A DNA stretch of 64,000 bases from NCBI GenBank assembly GCA_024236375.1, contig JACKKP010000004.1, positions 1-64,000 of the forward strand, written 5' to 3'. The translations under genes were made by a program, and so were the position numbers. Source of the DNA: Rickettsiaceae bacterium. GTDB lineage: Bacteria; Pseudomonadota; Alphaproteobacteria; Rickettsiales; Rickettsiaceae. The notes below the pieces were generated by a model. The model was not told the origin of the DNA. It made no database searches and saw only the letters and a program-made list of their open reading frames with translations. Positions within the stretch are counted from its first letter, which is position 1. Each line of letters opens with the position of its first letter. Positions 22,232-32,281 of the stretch are shown one piece after another.

Positions 22232-23014
22232 ATGTCTTTGGTAATTAATAACAAATTAAGTTTTATTGGATCTTTAGGATATGAACTAATAGGCAGGCTA
22301 GATTCGCCAGAAAATCCTAGAGCTTACGTATTATTCGCTCATTATTTTACCGGTAATAAAGATATCAGCGCACTATCACGTATAGCTCGCGCTTTAAATA
22401 ATATTGGTATAGCATTATTTCGCTTTGATTATACAGGATTAGGAGCAAGTAGCGGTGATTTTGCTGATAGTAATTTTTCTTCAAATGTTAATGATTTAAT
22501 TGCTGCAGCTAATTTTATGAGGGATAATTTCTCAGCTCCACAAATATTAGTAGGTCACAGCTTAGGAGGCACCGCTGCAATTGCAGCTGCACATGAAATT
22601 CCTGAAGTCAAAGCTGTTGCTACAATAGGCTCCCCATGTGATAGTAGCCACGTTCAACATAATTTTGTAGATCATATTGATGAGATTCAAAGCAAGGGTG
22701 AAGCCGAGGTAGTACTAGGAGGTGCAAAATTCAATATAAAAAAGCAATTTTTAGACGACATTAACAATCAAGATATGCCATCAAAAATTAGGAATTTGCG
22801 AAAACCTTTACTCATAATGCATTCACCAACAGATCAGATAGTAGGTATCGAGAATGCACAAAGAATATATGAGTTAGCTCGTCATCCTAAGAGCTTTATT
22901 TCACTTGACACTGCTGATCATTTATTAATGAAAGACCGCAAAGATAGTCAATATGTAGCTGAAGTTTTAGCAGCTTGGGCTAGTAGGTATTTTGACTTTA
23001 TTCAATTTTCTTAG
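22232..23014 (+). CDS. Alpha/beta hydrolase
   Basis: This 260-residue cytoplasmic protein has the alpha/beta hydrolase fold with a probable triad: nucleophile S110 in VGHSLGG, D201 in SPTDQIVG and H230 in TADHLLM. The sequence resembles the hydrolase half of proteins that in other bacteria are fused to OsmC; no OsmC domain is present here. The substrate is unknown. A 250-base gap precedes it. Confidence 0.85.
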   Translation: MSLVINNKLSFIGSLGYELIGRLDSPENPRAYVLFAHYFTGNKDISALSRIARALNNIGIALFRFDYTGLGASSGDFADSNFSSNVNDLIAAANFMRDNFSAPQILVGHSLGGTAAIAAAHEIPEVKAVATIGSPCDSSHVQHNFVDHIDEIQSKGEAEVVLGGAKFNIKKQFLDDINNQDMPSKIRNLRKPLLIMHSPTDQIVGIENAQRIYELARHPKSFISLDTADHLLMKDRKDSQYVAEVLAAWASRYFDFIQFS

Positions 23015-23024
23015 TATATGTGTA

Positions 23025-24389
23025 ATGCACAAAAAATGTTCTGCCTTCAAAGAAGCAGTTAATTGTATCACACAAGATTCAATCGGCTCAACAAACAATA
23101 CGGATAAATTTGTCACGTTACTAAAAACATACCCCGGCTTGGCCACAAAACAATATAGCAAGAGTAAGAAAAGCTTATTACACGTTGCAGCTATCAATGG
23201 TCACGTAGATATAGTTAAAATTCTTATTAAATATGGTGCTGATGTCAATAAACAAGATGTATGGGGTCATACTTCACTATATTATGCTGCAGGATGTGGC
23301 CATGTCAATATAGTTGGAATTCTTGTTGAGAATAATGCAAATGTTAACACAAAAGATCCATGCAGCGGTAGTATACTACATGCAGCAGCCTACAATGGTC
23401 ACGTAGACATAATTAAAATTCTCATTGAAAATCATAATACCAATATTCATATAGAAGACAAATATGGTCTTACTGCATTACATTATGCAGCCATTAATGG
23501 TCACAATGCTATAGTTAAGCTTCTTGTTACATATGGCGCTGATGTGAATAAACAAGATAATTTTGGCTGCACTCCACGACATTATGCAATAGCACATGGT
23601 TACAAAGATATTAAGTTCAATAGTAAGCAAGTGGTTGACAAAACAAGTGCTTGTGCTCATGTCCAATCTTGTCCACAGCAACCGGATAACATTAAGCAAG
23701 AAGCAAATGCAATAGTTGAGCCTGTTATTACATATGGTGCTGATGTTAATAAACAAGATAATTTTGGCTGCACTCCACGACATTATGCAATAGCACATGG
23801 TGACAAAGATATTAAGTTCAATAGTAAGCAAGTGGTTAACAAAACAAGTGCTTGTGCTCATGTCCAATCTTGTCCACACCAACCGGATAACATTAAGCAA
23901 CAAGCAGATGCACAAGAAACAGATTCACAAGAAGCAAATTGTTTATTATTTGAGATATGGTACTTCGCTTTTAACAAATTATTACAATTAGTTAGTGGGA
24001 ATAAGCATCAGCCTCTTGTTCAAGCAGAGCAAACACGGCCATCTGATACCCCACAGAATCCAAGCAATCAAGATGATCATACTGTGCATCACAACAATCG
24101 TCACTTACCTGAAGCCGACAGGAATCACAGCATATTTCTTTTTTTATTCACAACTTTCGTGGACCTGGGTAGCACAATATCAGCATTGTTAAACAAATAT
24201 GTAAGATATCCACAAACGGTAAATTGTACTGTTAATCATGATAATGCTGATCATAATAAATTGACAGATAAAAACTTTGTCACCATAGATCAAAACTGTG
24301 TGAGCAACCAAAATGATATAATTATATGTAATCAAATGGGTGACCTAAATACAAGTGATAAGAGTATTATTTTGATAGATTTACACTAA
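23025..24389 (+). CDS. Ankyrin-repeat protein with internal duplication
   Basis: The 454-residue protein has four to five ankyrin repeats in residues 40-190 (pattern LLHVAAINGHVDIVKILI, GADVNKQD). A 67-residue block that includes half an ankyrin repeat is then repeated, encoded by a 201-bp tandem duplication (23527-23727 and 23728-23910). The C-terminal half is rich in H, N and Q with one hydrophobic segment near IFLFLFTTFVDLG. Rickettsiales ankyrin proteins are often secreted effectors, but no secretion signal can be proved. I chose the ATG at 23025; a TTG at 22992 would overlap the hydrolase gene. Confidence 0.8.
   Translation: MHKKCSAFKEAVNCITQDSIGSTNNTDKFVTLLKTYPGLATKQYSKSKKSLLHVAAINGHVDIVKILIKYGADVNKQDVWGHTSLYYAAGCGHVNIVGILVENNANVNTKDPCSGSILHAAAYNGHVDIIKILIENHNTNIHIEDKYGLTALHYAAINGHNAIVKLLVTYGADVNKQDNFGCTPRHYAIAHGYKDIKFNSKQVVDKTSACAHVQSCPQQPDNIKQEANAIVEPVITYGADVNKQDNFGCTPRHYAIAHGDKDIKFNSKQVVNKTSACAHVQSCPHQPDNIKQQADAQETDSQEANCLLFEIWYFAFNKLLQLVSGNKHQPLVQAEQTRPSDTPQNPSNQDDHTVHHNNRHLPEADRNHSIFLFLFTTFVDLGSTISALLNKYVRYPQTVNCTVNHDNADHNKLTDKNFVTIDQNCVSNQNDIIICNQMGDLNTSDKSIILIDLH
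23527..23910 (+). repeat. 201-bp tandem duplication inside the ankyrin gene
   Basis: Copy one (23527-23727) and copy two (23728 to about 23910) are nearly identical and offset by 201 bases, exactly 67 codons, so the reading frame is kept. Only a few substitutions separate them (for example GYKD against GDKD), which points to a recent event. Confidence 0.9.
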
Positions 24390-24413
24390 CTCTATTATAG
24401 TAATCAAGTCTCC

Positions 24414-25178
24414 TTACTGACCTACTTCTACTACCTTCTGTAATTTATCTATTTCTGTTTGACCCATGGTAGAAATCTCATCCTCATCTTGCTTTTGAGG
24501 TGATATTACTGAACTATTTGCATCATTATTCACGATTTCGTGTCTTGGGTCGCTTATTTTATCATAATATTGTTGTGCCTGATAATAATCTTCAGCAAGT
24601 TGAGCATAATGTTTTAACTCGGGTAAGAATTTTTCTACACATTCAATTATATCATTTTCTAAATTTTGCAGTACTGTTTGATCGTCTTGAGTAAGATCAC
24701 AGATACATTTTATTCCATACAACATTACCTCTTGTTGAATTATATATCGTAAAAATTCTGGTTTAATGTTTGTAAATTTATCTAAGAATAATTCTGTTAT
24801 ATTTTGACTCCAATTATTATTGGATTCTATAACAGCTTGCATGATCGAAAAACTATCAGGTAATTTTTGCAATTCTTTAGATTCCGGTGAATTTCTTATA
24901 TAACTCCTTAAATATTGTATTTTATCCTCTAAATTGTTGTTTGTTTCTTGGTGATATAAGATGGTTTGCTCCAATTTTTTTACTATGTAAAAATGTAAAA
25001 GCTTTTGCGGTAAGTGTATAAAACTATCACTAAATTTTTCCATTAAAAAATCTATGTTATTCTGTAACCATTTTTCTAATATATTGTGTAAATCTGCTAA
25101 TTTCTTTTGTTTTGTTTCTAGATCTATTTTGGCTAATTTTACTGGTGAATAAAACCATTGTTTTAAAAAGTTTAACAT
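24414..25178 (-). CDS. Hypothetical protein, helical
   Basis: I do not recognise this 254-residue protein. It is mostly alpha-helical and charged, with leucine-rich segments (KLLHFYIVKKLEQTIL and similar) and a disordered acidic tail from about residue 205. No signal peptide or membrane span is clear. It is convergent with the ankyrin gene, with 24 bases between the stops, and a gap of 153 bases separates it from prmC. Confidence 0.6.
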   Translation of the reverse strand: MLNFLKQWFYSPVKLAKIDLETKQKKLADLHNILEKWLQNNIDFLMEKFSDSFIHLPQKLLHFYIVKKLEQTILYHQETNNNLEDKIQYLRSYIRNSPESKELQKLPDSFSIMQAVIESNNNWSQNITELFLDKFTNIKPEFLRYIIQQEVMLYGIKCICDLTQDDQTVLQNLENDIIECVEKFLPELKHYAQLAEDYYQAQQYYDKISDPRHEIVNNDANSSVISPQKQDEDEISTMGQTEIDKLQKVVEVGQ

Positions 25179-25331
25179 AAATCGTCTCGAATAATTATAA
25201 ATTACACTCTAATTTAATATATTAAATCTCATTATCAAGTAAATAATTTATCGCTTATATATCAAATCGCCTGATCACGATCATAGCTTATATCAAAACA
25301 AGTCTTACTTGTTAATATTGTAAGCTATAAA

Positions 25332-26174
25332 TTAGTAACTAATGATCAGATTTCTTGGATGTCCCGAGTAATCTTCTATCAGTTTAATATCGTGAAAATC
25401 AGCCGACATAAATATTTCAGTTACTTGTTTTGCTTGCTTATATCCTATTTCTAATATTATTTTGCCCCCTTTCTTCAGATATTGGGCAGCTTTTGCAGCT
25501 ATAACATAATAATTTTCTAATCCATCACACTTTGCATACAGCGCAAGATGTGGCTCGTAAAAATTAGCCGAATGTGATACTATCTTCACCTCTTCTCTGC
25601 TTATATACGGCGGATTACTAGTAATAATATCAAATTTTTGTAGATTTATATTTTCAAACCAATCACTTTGTAAAAAAGTAATCTTATCGCTTACATTATG
25701 AATTAAAGCATTTTCAGAAGCTATTTTTAATGCCTCTGTACTGATATCTGTTGCAATGATTTTTTTACAGTCAGGCAAATTTTTAGCTAAACAAATTGGA
25801 ATAATACCACTACCAGTGCCAAGGTCTAGAATATTAGCACCTGGTGTATCGCGCAACAAATCAATTACTAGGTCGATAATCATTTCCGTTTCAGGCCGTG
25901 GAATTAATACGTGTTGATTGACCAAAAAATCTAATCCGTAAAATTCTTGTTTTCCAATGATGTAGGCTATCGGTTCTGACTTAATTCTACGTTCTATAAA
26001 TTGCCGAAAAATTGATAACTTATTTTCAGGAAAAGGATTGTCTAACAATAAAATTAATTGCTCATGATTAACAGATAAAGCTTTACATAACAATAGTTTT
26101 GCATCAAGACTAGGTGTAGGAGAATTGAGTTGAAGCTGTTGCTGAGCTATTTTAAAAGCTTCTTTAATTAGCAT
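25332..26174 (-). CDS. prmC: Peptide chain release factor N5-glutamine methyltransferase
   Basis: PrmC (HemK) methylates the GGQ glutamine of release factors RF1 and RF2. The 280-residue protein has an N-terminal helical domain, SAM motif I ILDLGTGSGIIP (115-126) and the catalytic NPPY (187-190). It starts 5 bases after the stop of the DUF1013 gene upstream on the same strand, so the two are probably co-transcribed. Confidence 0.95.
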   Translation of the reverse strand: MLIKEAFKIAQQQLQLNSPTPSLDAKLLLCKALSVNHEQLILLLDNPFPENKLSIFRQFIERRIKSEPIAYIIGKQEFYGLDFLVNQHVLIPRPETEMIIDLVIDLLRDTPGANILDLGTGSGIIPICLAKNLPDCKKIIATDISTEALKIASENALIHNVSDKITFLQSDWFENINLQKFDIITSNPPYISREEVKIVSHSANFYEPHLALYAKCDGLENYYVIAAKAAQYLKKGGKIILEIGYKQAKQVTEIFMSADFHDIKLIEDYSGHPRNLIISY

Positions 26175-26179
26175 TGATA

Positions 26180-26737
26180 CTAATTATCTGATTTTGTTTC
26201 TGTTTCTAATTTAGATTTATCTATAATCCTGTCTAAGTCTATTTGACTACAGATCCCAAGTAATACTGGGTCTCTTTGACGAATATTAGCTATATTCCAG
26301 TGTGTACGATTTTTTATCGCTTCAAGAGTAGTTTTTGTAGTACCAATTAGTTTAATTATATCAGCGTCCTTAATTTCTGGATAATTTTTAAGTAACCAAT
26401 AAATAGCATCTGGCTTATCTTGCCTACGAGCAATAGGAGTATATTTTGCTTTTTTACTTTTTTTAGTTATTGCTTCATATTCATTATTAGTCTTCAGTCG
26501 CAAATTAGCTTTTGGATCTTTAGTACATTTTTCAATTTCCTCTTTATCAAGCTGGCCTGTAATTATCGGATCAATTGGCATGATGTTTGCTGCAATCTCT
26601 CCATCTGCAATTCCTTTCACTTCTAGTTCGTGCATACCACAAAAAATAGCTATTTGGTTAAAAGTTAAAGCAGTATTTTCAACCAACCAACTAGCTGTTG
26701 CTTTTGGCATTAAAGGATATTTCTGTTTATTACTCAT
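26180..26737 (-). CDS. DUF1013 family protein (TrcR-like cell cycle regulator)
   Basis: The 185-residue protein begins with the DUF1013 pattern YPLMPKATASWLVENTALTF and IAIFCGMHELEVKGIADGE, which forms a helix-turn-helix-like region. In alphaproteobacteria this family includes TrcR, linked to cell cycle transcription. It sits just upstream of prmC. The coexistence of ctrA in this window fits an alphaproteobacterial cell cycle network, but a direct link is inference. Confidence 0.8.
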   Translation of the reverse strand: MSNKQKYPLMPKATASWLVENTALTFNQIAIFCGMHELEVKGIADGEIAANIMPIDPIITGQLDKEEIEKCTKDPKANLRLKTNNEYEAITKKSKKAKYTPIARRQDKPDAIYWLLKNYPEIKDADIIKLIGTTKTTLEAIKNRTHWNIANIRQRDPVLLGICSQIDLDRIIDKSKLETETKSDN

Positions 26738-26825
26738 AAATTTAAACCAAGCCTAACTTATCTTAAGGTAAGAAATAAAATAGCTTGTTTATATCTCAAA
26801 GTCAAATTCTTAAAGTGATTAATTT

Positions 26826-27236
26826 CTAGAACAAAAATAATAAAATACTGCAGTAAGTCTTATGACATGATCTTACAATTACCACGCCCATATCATGACT
26901 TGCACCACCCATCTGAGCAGAATATTTCACAGCTGCAGCCATATCATGTCGTGGCATATGCTGTATGTAAGCGTCAGAAGCATGACTCTGTGCAACATGA
27001 TTATGAAAACTATTAACTTGATACGCAGTATGAGCCTGAACACAAGGATCTTTGATAATGTTGCCTGCAGCTTGAGAGCATACTGCTGCTGCACTAACAG
27101 CAGTTCCTACACCAGCTGAGAAGCTAGTAGCTGCGGCTACAGGTATAGTCATTGTGGTTCCTACACATGCTGCAGTTTCTACAACTGCAATATTGATTTG
27201 ACATGTTGGTTTATCTTTTGATATAAATTTTCTCAT
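26826..27236 (-). CDS. Small hypothetical protein of unusual composition
   Basis: A possible 136-residue protein rich in A, V, C, H and M, with a central VAAATSFSAGVGTAVSAAAVCSQAAGN stretch that I cannot assign to a family. No convincing ribosome binding site precedes it, and a plus-strand frame overlaps it, so coding status is uncertain. It has no neighbours close enough to suggest an operon. Confidence 0.35.
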   Translation of the reverse strand: MRKFISKDKPTCQINIAVVETAACVGTTMTIPVAAATSFSAGVGTAVSAAAVCSQAAGNIIKDPCVQAHTAYQVNSFHNHVAQSHASDAYIQHMPRHDMAAAVKYSAQMGGASHDMGVVIVRSCHKTYCSILLFLF

Positions 27237-27400
27237 TGTTAATTATTTAATCTCAAATCACAGCTGCTTAAAATTAAGCTAGCACCTTGATTTTTTTGTC
27301 AACAAAATATTTAACCATGAGATATGATATAAAACTAGTATAACGAAGTATGAATAATTTTTCTAGTCCAAGCTTTGCTTGGCGACCTGTTGGAAATTTT

Positions 27401-27919
27401 TTATTTTACTAAATTGATAAAATCTTTGATATTAATTTGTATATAATCTTTCTCTATGACTGGAAAGCATTCTTTGGTAAATGGGAACATTAATACTTGA
27501 CCATCATTAAACTTGATTTCAATAATATCACCTGCTCCATAATTCACAACTTCATTAACTATTCCTATAATTTGGCCACTTTCGTCTTGCACAGGTAAAT
27601 CTTTGATATCACAGATATAAAATTCTTCTTCATTATCAATGGCTGGTAAATCATCACGACTACAAAATAATTTTGTACCTTTGAACTTTTCAGCTTGGTT
27701 GCGGTCTGTGCAATTACCAAGGCAGCAAATTATATGATTTTTTTTAGTAATTCCTACTTTGCGCAGCGCAATTATATTACCAAAACTGTCAAAAATCCGA
27801 TACTTAAATATCTGTTCAGAAGAAGTAGTAAAGTATTTTACAATTACTTCACCACGCACACCATGAGCTGAATTAATGACACCAACTAAAATTAAATTCT
27901 TCTTTAAGTTTTTTTTCAT
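27401..27919 (-). CDS. rimM: 16S rRNA processing protein RimM
   Basis: RimM binds ribosomal protein S19 and helps mature the 30S subunit. The 172-residue protein has the N-terminal RimM barrel starting LVGVINSAHGVRGEVIVKYF and a C-terminal PRC barrel with GAGDIIEIK. Length is normal. It is divergent from the AsmA-like gene; the start codons are 69 bases apart. It lacks the usual trmD-rplS neighbours here. Confidence 0.93.
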   Translation of the reverse strand: MKKNLKKNLILVGVINSAHGVRGEVIVKYFTTSSEQIFKYRIFDSFGNIIALRKVGITKKNHIICCLGNCTDRNQAEKFKGTKLFCSRDDLPAIDNEEEFYICDIKDLPVQDESGQIIGIVNEVVNYGAGDIIEIKFNDGQVLMFPFTKECFPVIEKDYIQINIKDFINLVK

Positions 27920-27988
27920 CGAAGTTTGATTGAACTATTACAAAAAACATACTATTCTCTAATAGATTCAAAATATAGCATAATATTT

Positions 27989-30583
27989 ATGAAAAAAATA
28001 ATTTTAAATTCAGCAATAATTTTTGTTGTCACTCTGATTACCTGTATTTCTATAATATTATATACAGATTTTAAGTCAGCTTACGATCAAATAGCTAGTA
28101 CTGTTAAAGTAGATCCCTCATCTATAAAAACTGATGATATTGAGATTGTAAAATTTCCTTTCCCTTATATTAAAATTAAACATATCAAGCAAGACGGTAA
28201 AATCGAACTATCAGAAGCTAAGATCAAATTTTCAGTATGGTCTATTTTAACTTTAAATCCTAAAATTAACTCAATATATGTTAAAGAAGTAATATTAAGA
28301 CTTGATAGTGATGATACAAATTTAATATATCATGACCATTTCATCGCTGAATTAATTCAGAAAGATTTATTATCAATTAAAACTAATATTGATAAATTAA
28401 CTTTAGTAGAATCTGATAATGATATTTCAATGATTATGACCAATTTCTTATTAAAGAAAAGTGGTGATAATTATAATTTTTCTGCTCAAACTGAGCAAAA
28501 TCGTATTTTAAATGGTAACTTCCACAAAAACGAGGACAATATCATTTTTAATTTAGAATCTTCAAGCGATAATTATGAATTATCGTTACAAGAAACATAT
28601 AAAGATAATAAATTAGTCGAAGGTAAAGCTAGTTTTAAAAATCTCAACTTATTAGACCCTATATTGAATCTAATCCCAAATTTTATTGCTCACTCACAAG
28701 AATTTAGTACATCTGAAAGGATAAATGCTGATTTTGCTTTTACTAGTGATGAAAATAATTGGCATATTTCTGCATTAACACTATCTTCAAACTGGCTACA
28801 AGGATCTGGCGAAGTCTTGATTGCTAGACCAAGCCATCAATCTAAAATAAATCTTCTATTTGACAAAATTGATTTATCGAATTTATCTGATAATAACCAA
28901 GACCAATTAACATATGCCCCTAATAGATTTGTTGCAATGAAGTATGATTCTAGTATTTATTGCTTAATTAAAAACCTCTCGTTTAAGTCAGAACAAATTC
29001 ATAATGTTGAATTAAAAGCAGATATTGTAGATTCTATAACCAAAATTGAAAGTTTGACTGGTAATTTTGATGAAAATCATAAATTTCAAGTAAATGGTAA
29101 TATCACTAGTAATTCTTTTCTTAATGCTTTTGATGGGGTTATTGAAATTTCTCACCCTAATATTTCACAATTTAGACATATTTTAGGTAATGAAATATTT
29201 ACTCAGTCTGAAAATCTCGATTTCACATTTAGATCAAATGTAAGGATAACTCCTGTATATTTTTCATTTCAAAATATGAATCTTAATTTAGCAGAAATGA
29301 ATATTATTGGTGATTATTCTACCAAATTTATCGGACAACTTCCAAGAATTAACGCTAATCTGAAAATCAATTTACTTGATCTAGACACAAAATCTCCAAT
29401 TAATATAATTAATGATATTAAGGAATGGTTAGAAAATTCCTTAAGCGGTATGAAAAAGGATAATTATCAAAATAAATTTATTCCTATTAGGAAACTAAAT
29501 TCTATTGGAAGTTATGATATTATTATTAGTAATCTTAAATATCAACAACAAGAATATAATAATATTAGTTTCAATTTAGAAACTGAACCTAGCTCAGTAG
29601 CCATTAATAGATTATATTTTAATGACAAAGAAAATTGGTGCGATCTTAGCGTTTCGCTTTCTACAAAAGCTCTCAATCCTTTAGTAATTGTCAAAATTAA
29701 TGATGGCATAATTCACCATAGTACATCCTCAGCTCAAGATCTATTGGATTTACGAACACAAATTTTAGAGAATTTAGATTTATCTAAAATTAATTTTTTA
29801 TTTACTGGGTATCTCACTTCTCTTAAAAATGGTGATTCTTCTTTTGATAGAGTAATCTTCTCATTTAACAATAATAAGAATTTACTGACATTTAGTGACT
29901 TAAATTTTGATCTATTTAGCGGTAGGTTAACCACAGCAGGTAGTATCTTATTAGAACCATTAACCATTAATTTTTCTTATGCACTTAATTCGGCGAATTT
30001 GTCCAACATTTCAAACAGTCTACCAGCAAATTTATTAAATTTAGATGGCGCAGCAAGTGCTAATGGTATAATTTCAACCCACGGAGATAGTTTAGAAAAA
30101 CTTTTATATAATCTTTATAGTAAGTCCAGTGTAATAGCAAAAGGAGTTGTACTAAATAATTTTTCGATAGATCAATTCATTGAGACAATTAATAATGAAA
30201 ATTATGATGTTTCTAATGTTTTGTATGATGTTGACAAAATGTTACTAACTGATAATACAACAATCATTGATTTCAAGTCTGATCTTTTATTATCAAAAGG
30301 AGTAATAGATATGGCTCCGATTACTTTCAAAACTCAATTAACTTCGAACAATGGAAATCTGAGATTTAATATTTATGATTATAATTTAGAAGCCAATTTT
30401 TCTACTAATTTCTATATTTTACATAAAAGAAAATTCAAACCAGTCTCTTATCAACCTTTGTCTATAGAACTCAAAGCTTCTGGAGATATTATGAATATTG
30501 ATAGAAAAATTACCACTGATAAAATAGTAGAAGTAATAAATATGCGTAATACTGAAGAATCCGTTACTAATATTGCAAACTAG
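27989..30583 (+). CDS. AsmA-like membrane-anchored protein
   Basis: This 864-residue protein has one N-terminal membrane anchor (about residues 4-26) followed by a long beta-rich periplasmic region, and a C-terminal stretch (LTTAGSILLEPLTINFSY) like the AsmA/YhdP/TamB group of bridge-like proteins. Such proteins are linked to phospholipid movement to the outer membrane. Rickettsial homologues are large and poorly conserved. I chose the ATG at 27989; a TTG at 27926 would place 21 polar residues before the anchor. Confidence 0.7.
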   Translation: MKKIILNSAIIFVVTLITCISIILYTDFKSAYDQIASTVKVDPSSIKTDDIEIVKFPFPYIKIKHIKQDGKIELSEAKIKFSVWSILTLNPKINSIYVKEVILRLDSDDTNLIYHDHFIAELIQKDLLSIKTNIDKLTLVESDNDISMIMTNFLLKKSGDNYNFSAQTEQNRILNGNFHKNEDNIIFNLESSSDNYELSLQETYKDNKLVEGKASFKNLNLLDPILNLIPNFIAHSQEFSTSERINADFAFTSDENNWHISALTLSSNWLQGSGEVLIARPSHQSKINLLFDKIDLSNLSDNNQDQLTYAPNRFVAMKYDSSIYCLIKNLSFKSEQIHNVELKADIVDSITKIESLTGNFDENHKFQVNGNITSNSFLNAFDGVIEISHPNISQFRHILGNEIFTQSENLDFTFRSNVRITPVYFSFQNMNLNLAEMNIIGDYSTKFIGQLPRINANLKINLLDLDTKSPINIINDIKEWLENSLSGMKKDNYQNKFIPIRKLNSIGSYDIIISNLKYQQQEYNNISFNLETEPSSVAINRLYFNDKENWCDLSVSLSTKALNPLVIVKINDGIIHHSTSSAQDLLDLRTQILENLDLSKINFLFTGYLTSLKNGDSSFDRVIFSFNNNKNLLTFSDLNFDLFSGRLTTAGSILLEPLTINFSYALNSANLSNISNSLPANLLNLDGAASANGIISTHGDSLEKLLYNLYSKSSVIAKGVVLNNFSIDQFIETINNENYDVSNVLYDVDKMLLTDNTTIIDFKSDLLLSKGVIDMAPITFKTQLTSNNGNLRFNIYDYNLEANFSTNFYILHKRKFKPVSYQPLSIELKASGDIMNIDRKITTDKIVEVINMRNTEESVTNIAN

Positions 30584-30984
30584 TATATCACTCTGAGGTT
30601 GAATTGCCATATTATAGTTCTTTACAATAGAGTATTGCTGAGGTGTAAGCAAGAGAAAAAGATGTGTGCTAATCTCAAACGCTGGATCAACCAAAATTTA
30701 TCTTACATGGAAGACTTACATCAAGCGATTTCTTTTTCTTTAAATGCAATACTCTATTATAAACGCATATAGTACAAGCAATTAAAAAGTTAGAATATAT
30801 TATTTTCCAGCCCTTTTTGTTGTGGCTACATTAGTTTAATTAATAATTATGATGTTGCTTGGATTGTATAATCAAATCGGACGAGGATAGTGAGCTTCAT
30901 TTAACCTGACACTCTTTTCATACCCATCAAATTAAAAAGCTAATAATACGAACCCCTGAGTAACATTTAATGCTTTGATACTAA
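30584..30984. other. Intergenic region holding MITE copy 1
   Basis: The stretch between the AsmA-like gene and mltG contains a 157-bp MITE copy (30614-30770) and about 210 bases of AT-rich DNA in which I see no gene or structured RNA. The two genes are convergent, so no promoter is needed here. Confidence 0.7.
30614..30770 (+). repeat. MITE-like element, copy 1
   Basis: A 157-bp element with terminal inverted repeats around TTTACAATAGAGTATTGC and its complement, flanked by TA. It is about 90% identical by eye to copies at 34974-35130 and, inverted, 36020-36178. This copy has mutations in its right end (CTATTATAAA in place of CTATTGTAAA). It has no transposase; the TA flanks suggest mobilisation by an IS630/Tc1-mariner-type enzyme encoded elsewhere. 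Confidence 0.8.
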
Positions 30985-31989
30985 TCACTCATATACTTGC
31001 TTACTAGCTCTTGTGGATTTAATATAAGCTCTGAATTGCGCTACATTTTTATTATGATCTTGCAAATTAGATGCAAAGTTATGAGTCCCTGTACCATTAC
31101 TGACAAAATATAAATAATTTGTTTCTTGCGGCTTCACAACTGCCATAATAGAACTATAACTTGGCATTGAAATAGACCCGGGAGGTAGGCCAGTCACACG
31201 GTAAGTATTATAAGGGGAATCTATTTTTAAATCTTCTTTAGTAAGAGCGCGGCCAAATCGATATTGTCCTCGAGTATGTGCATAAATTACTGTTGGATCT
31301 GCCTGCAATTTCATCCCTATTTTAAGCCTATTTAAAAACACCGAAGCAATGATTGGTTTCTCTAAATCATTACCTGCTTCTTTTTCAATAATAGATGCCA
31401 GAATTAGTATTTCCTTACGAGTTTTGATCGGCGAGTCTTCTCGCAGCATTAACATTGCCTTATCAAGTGAATTTGACATATTATTAAGCATTTGTTTGAT
31501 AATATTTCTTTTCTTATCACCATAAGAATAAAAATAAGTAGATGGCATCAAGTGTCCTTCTGGGATTGACATATTAATATTGCCTAATAATCTTTCATTA
31601 CTTTCGACCATATCTAATACTTCTTTGACAGTGCTTCCTTCGGGAACATATAATTTCCTGATAATAGACCGACCTGAAGCGATTTTGAGTAATATCTGAT
31701 ATGGGGTTATTTTAGGAGTAAACTGATATTCGCCGCTTTTTAAAGGATGATCTATATTATATAAACTAGCTATTATCTGAAATAATAATTTATATCTTAT
31801 TACCCCTTCTTGTGCCAAAAGCTTACTAATCTCTTTCACTGATAAACCACGTTTTATCACAATAACTTTATTTTCTGTTAAATGACTAGATAGGAAAAGA
31901 TAAATATAAGCTAAATTTATACTAGTGATAATTACCGCACTCAAGAAGACTGTGGTAATTATTTTTGATTTGATTATTTTTTTGAACAC
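30985..31989 (-). CDS. mltG: Endolytic murein transglycosylase MltG
   Basis: MltG (YceG-like) cuts nascent glycan strands and ends their elongation. The 334-residue protein has one N-terminal membrane segment (10-33), a LysM-like part, and the catalytic domain with the active glutamate in SIIEKEAG (200-206), followed by ASVFLNRL and LQADPTVIYA. xseB precedes it by 3 bases on the same strand. Confidence 0.93.
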   Translation of the reverse strand: MFKKIIKSKIITTVFLSAVIITSINLAYIYLFLSSHLTENKVIVIKRGLSVKEISKLLAQEGVIRYKLLFQIIASLYNIDHPLKSGEYQFTPKITPYQILLKIASGRSIIRKLYVPEGSTVKEVLDMVESNERLLGNINMSIPEGHLMPSTYFYSYGDKKRNIIKQMLNNMSNSLDKAMLMLREDSPIKTRKEILILASIIEKEAGNDLEKPIIASVFLNRLKIGMKLQADPTVIYAHTRGQYRFGRALTKEDLKIDSPYNTYRVTGLPPGSISMPSYSSIMAVVKPQETNYLYFVSNGTGTHNFASNLQDHNKNVAQFRAYIKSTRASKQVYE

Positions 31990-31992
31990 AAT

Positions 31993-32232
31993 TTACATAT
32001 TAATTTCTTCTGTTACAATTTCTTGTTCAGATTTTTGAATTATTTTTTCTATTTTTAGTTTAGCATTTTTAAGTAAACCTTCACAATGTTTTTTTAACAA
32101 TATACCACGTTCGAAGCTTGAAACTGCACTAGCCAAATCTTCTTGGCCCGTATCAATTTTGTTTACTATTTTTTCAAGTTCACCAAGAGCTTCTTCAAAA
32201 GTAAAATTTTCAATAGATTTAGAATTAGTCAT
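31993..32232 (-). CDS. xseB: Exodeoxyribonuclease VII small subunit
   Basis: XseB is the small subunit of exonuclease VII, which degrades single-stranded DNA with XseA. The 79-residue protein has the family pattern [18 protein letters not shown] (8-25) and the [15 protein letters not shown] segment. It sits directly upstream of mltG. xseA is not in this window. Confidence 0.92.
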   Translation of the reverse strand: MTNSKSIENFTFEEALGELEKIVNKIDTGQEDLASAVSSFERGILLKKHCEGLLKNAKLKIEKIIQKSEQEIVTEEINM

Positions 32233-32281
32233 AATATATCATTATTTTATATTGCTTAATTAAACAATAAATAATAGTTAC

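Noticed and set aside
23478..23915. Minus-strand frame of 145 residues with internal repeats
   Set aside because: It is the antisense shadow of the duplicated ankyrin segment.
27368..27382. Hairpin CCAAGC-TTT-GCTTGG downstream of rimM
   Set aside because: It is not followed by a T-run on the rimM strand, so I do not call it a terminator.
30419..30694. Minus-strand frame of 91 residues across the AsmA-like gene end and MITE copy 1
   Set aside because: It crosses a gene end and a repeat border, so it has no independent coding support.
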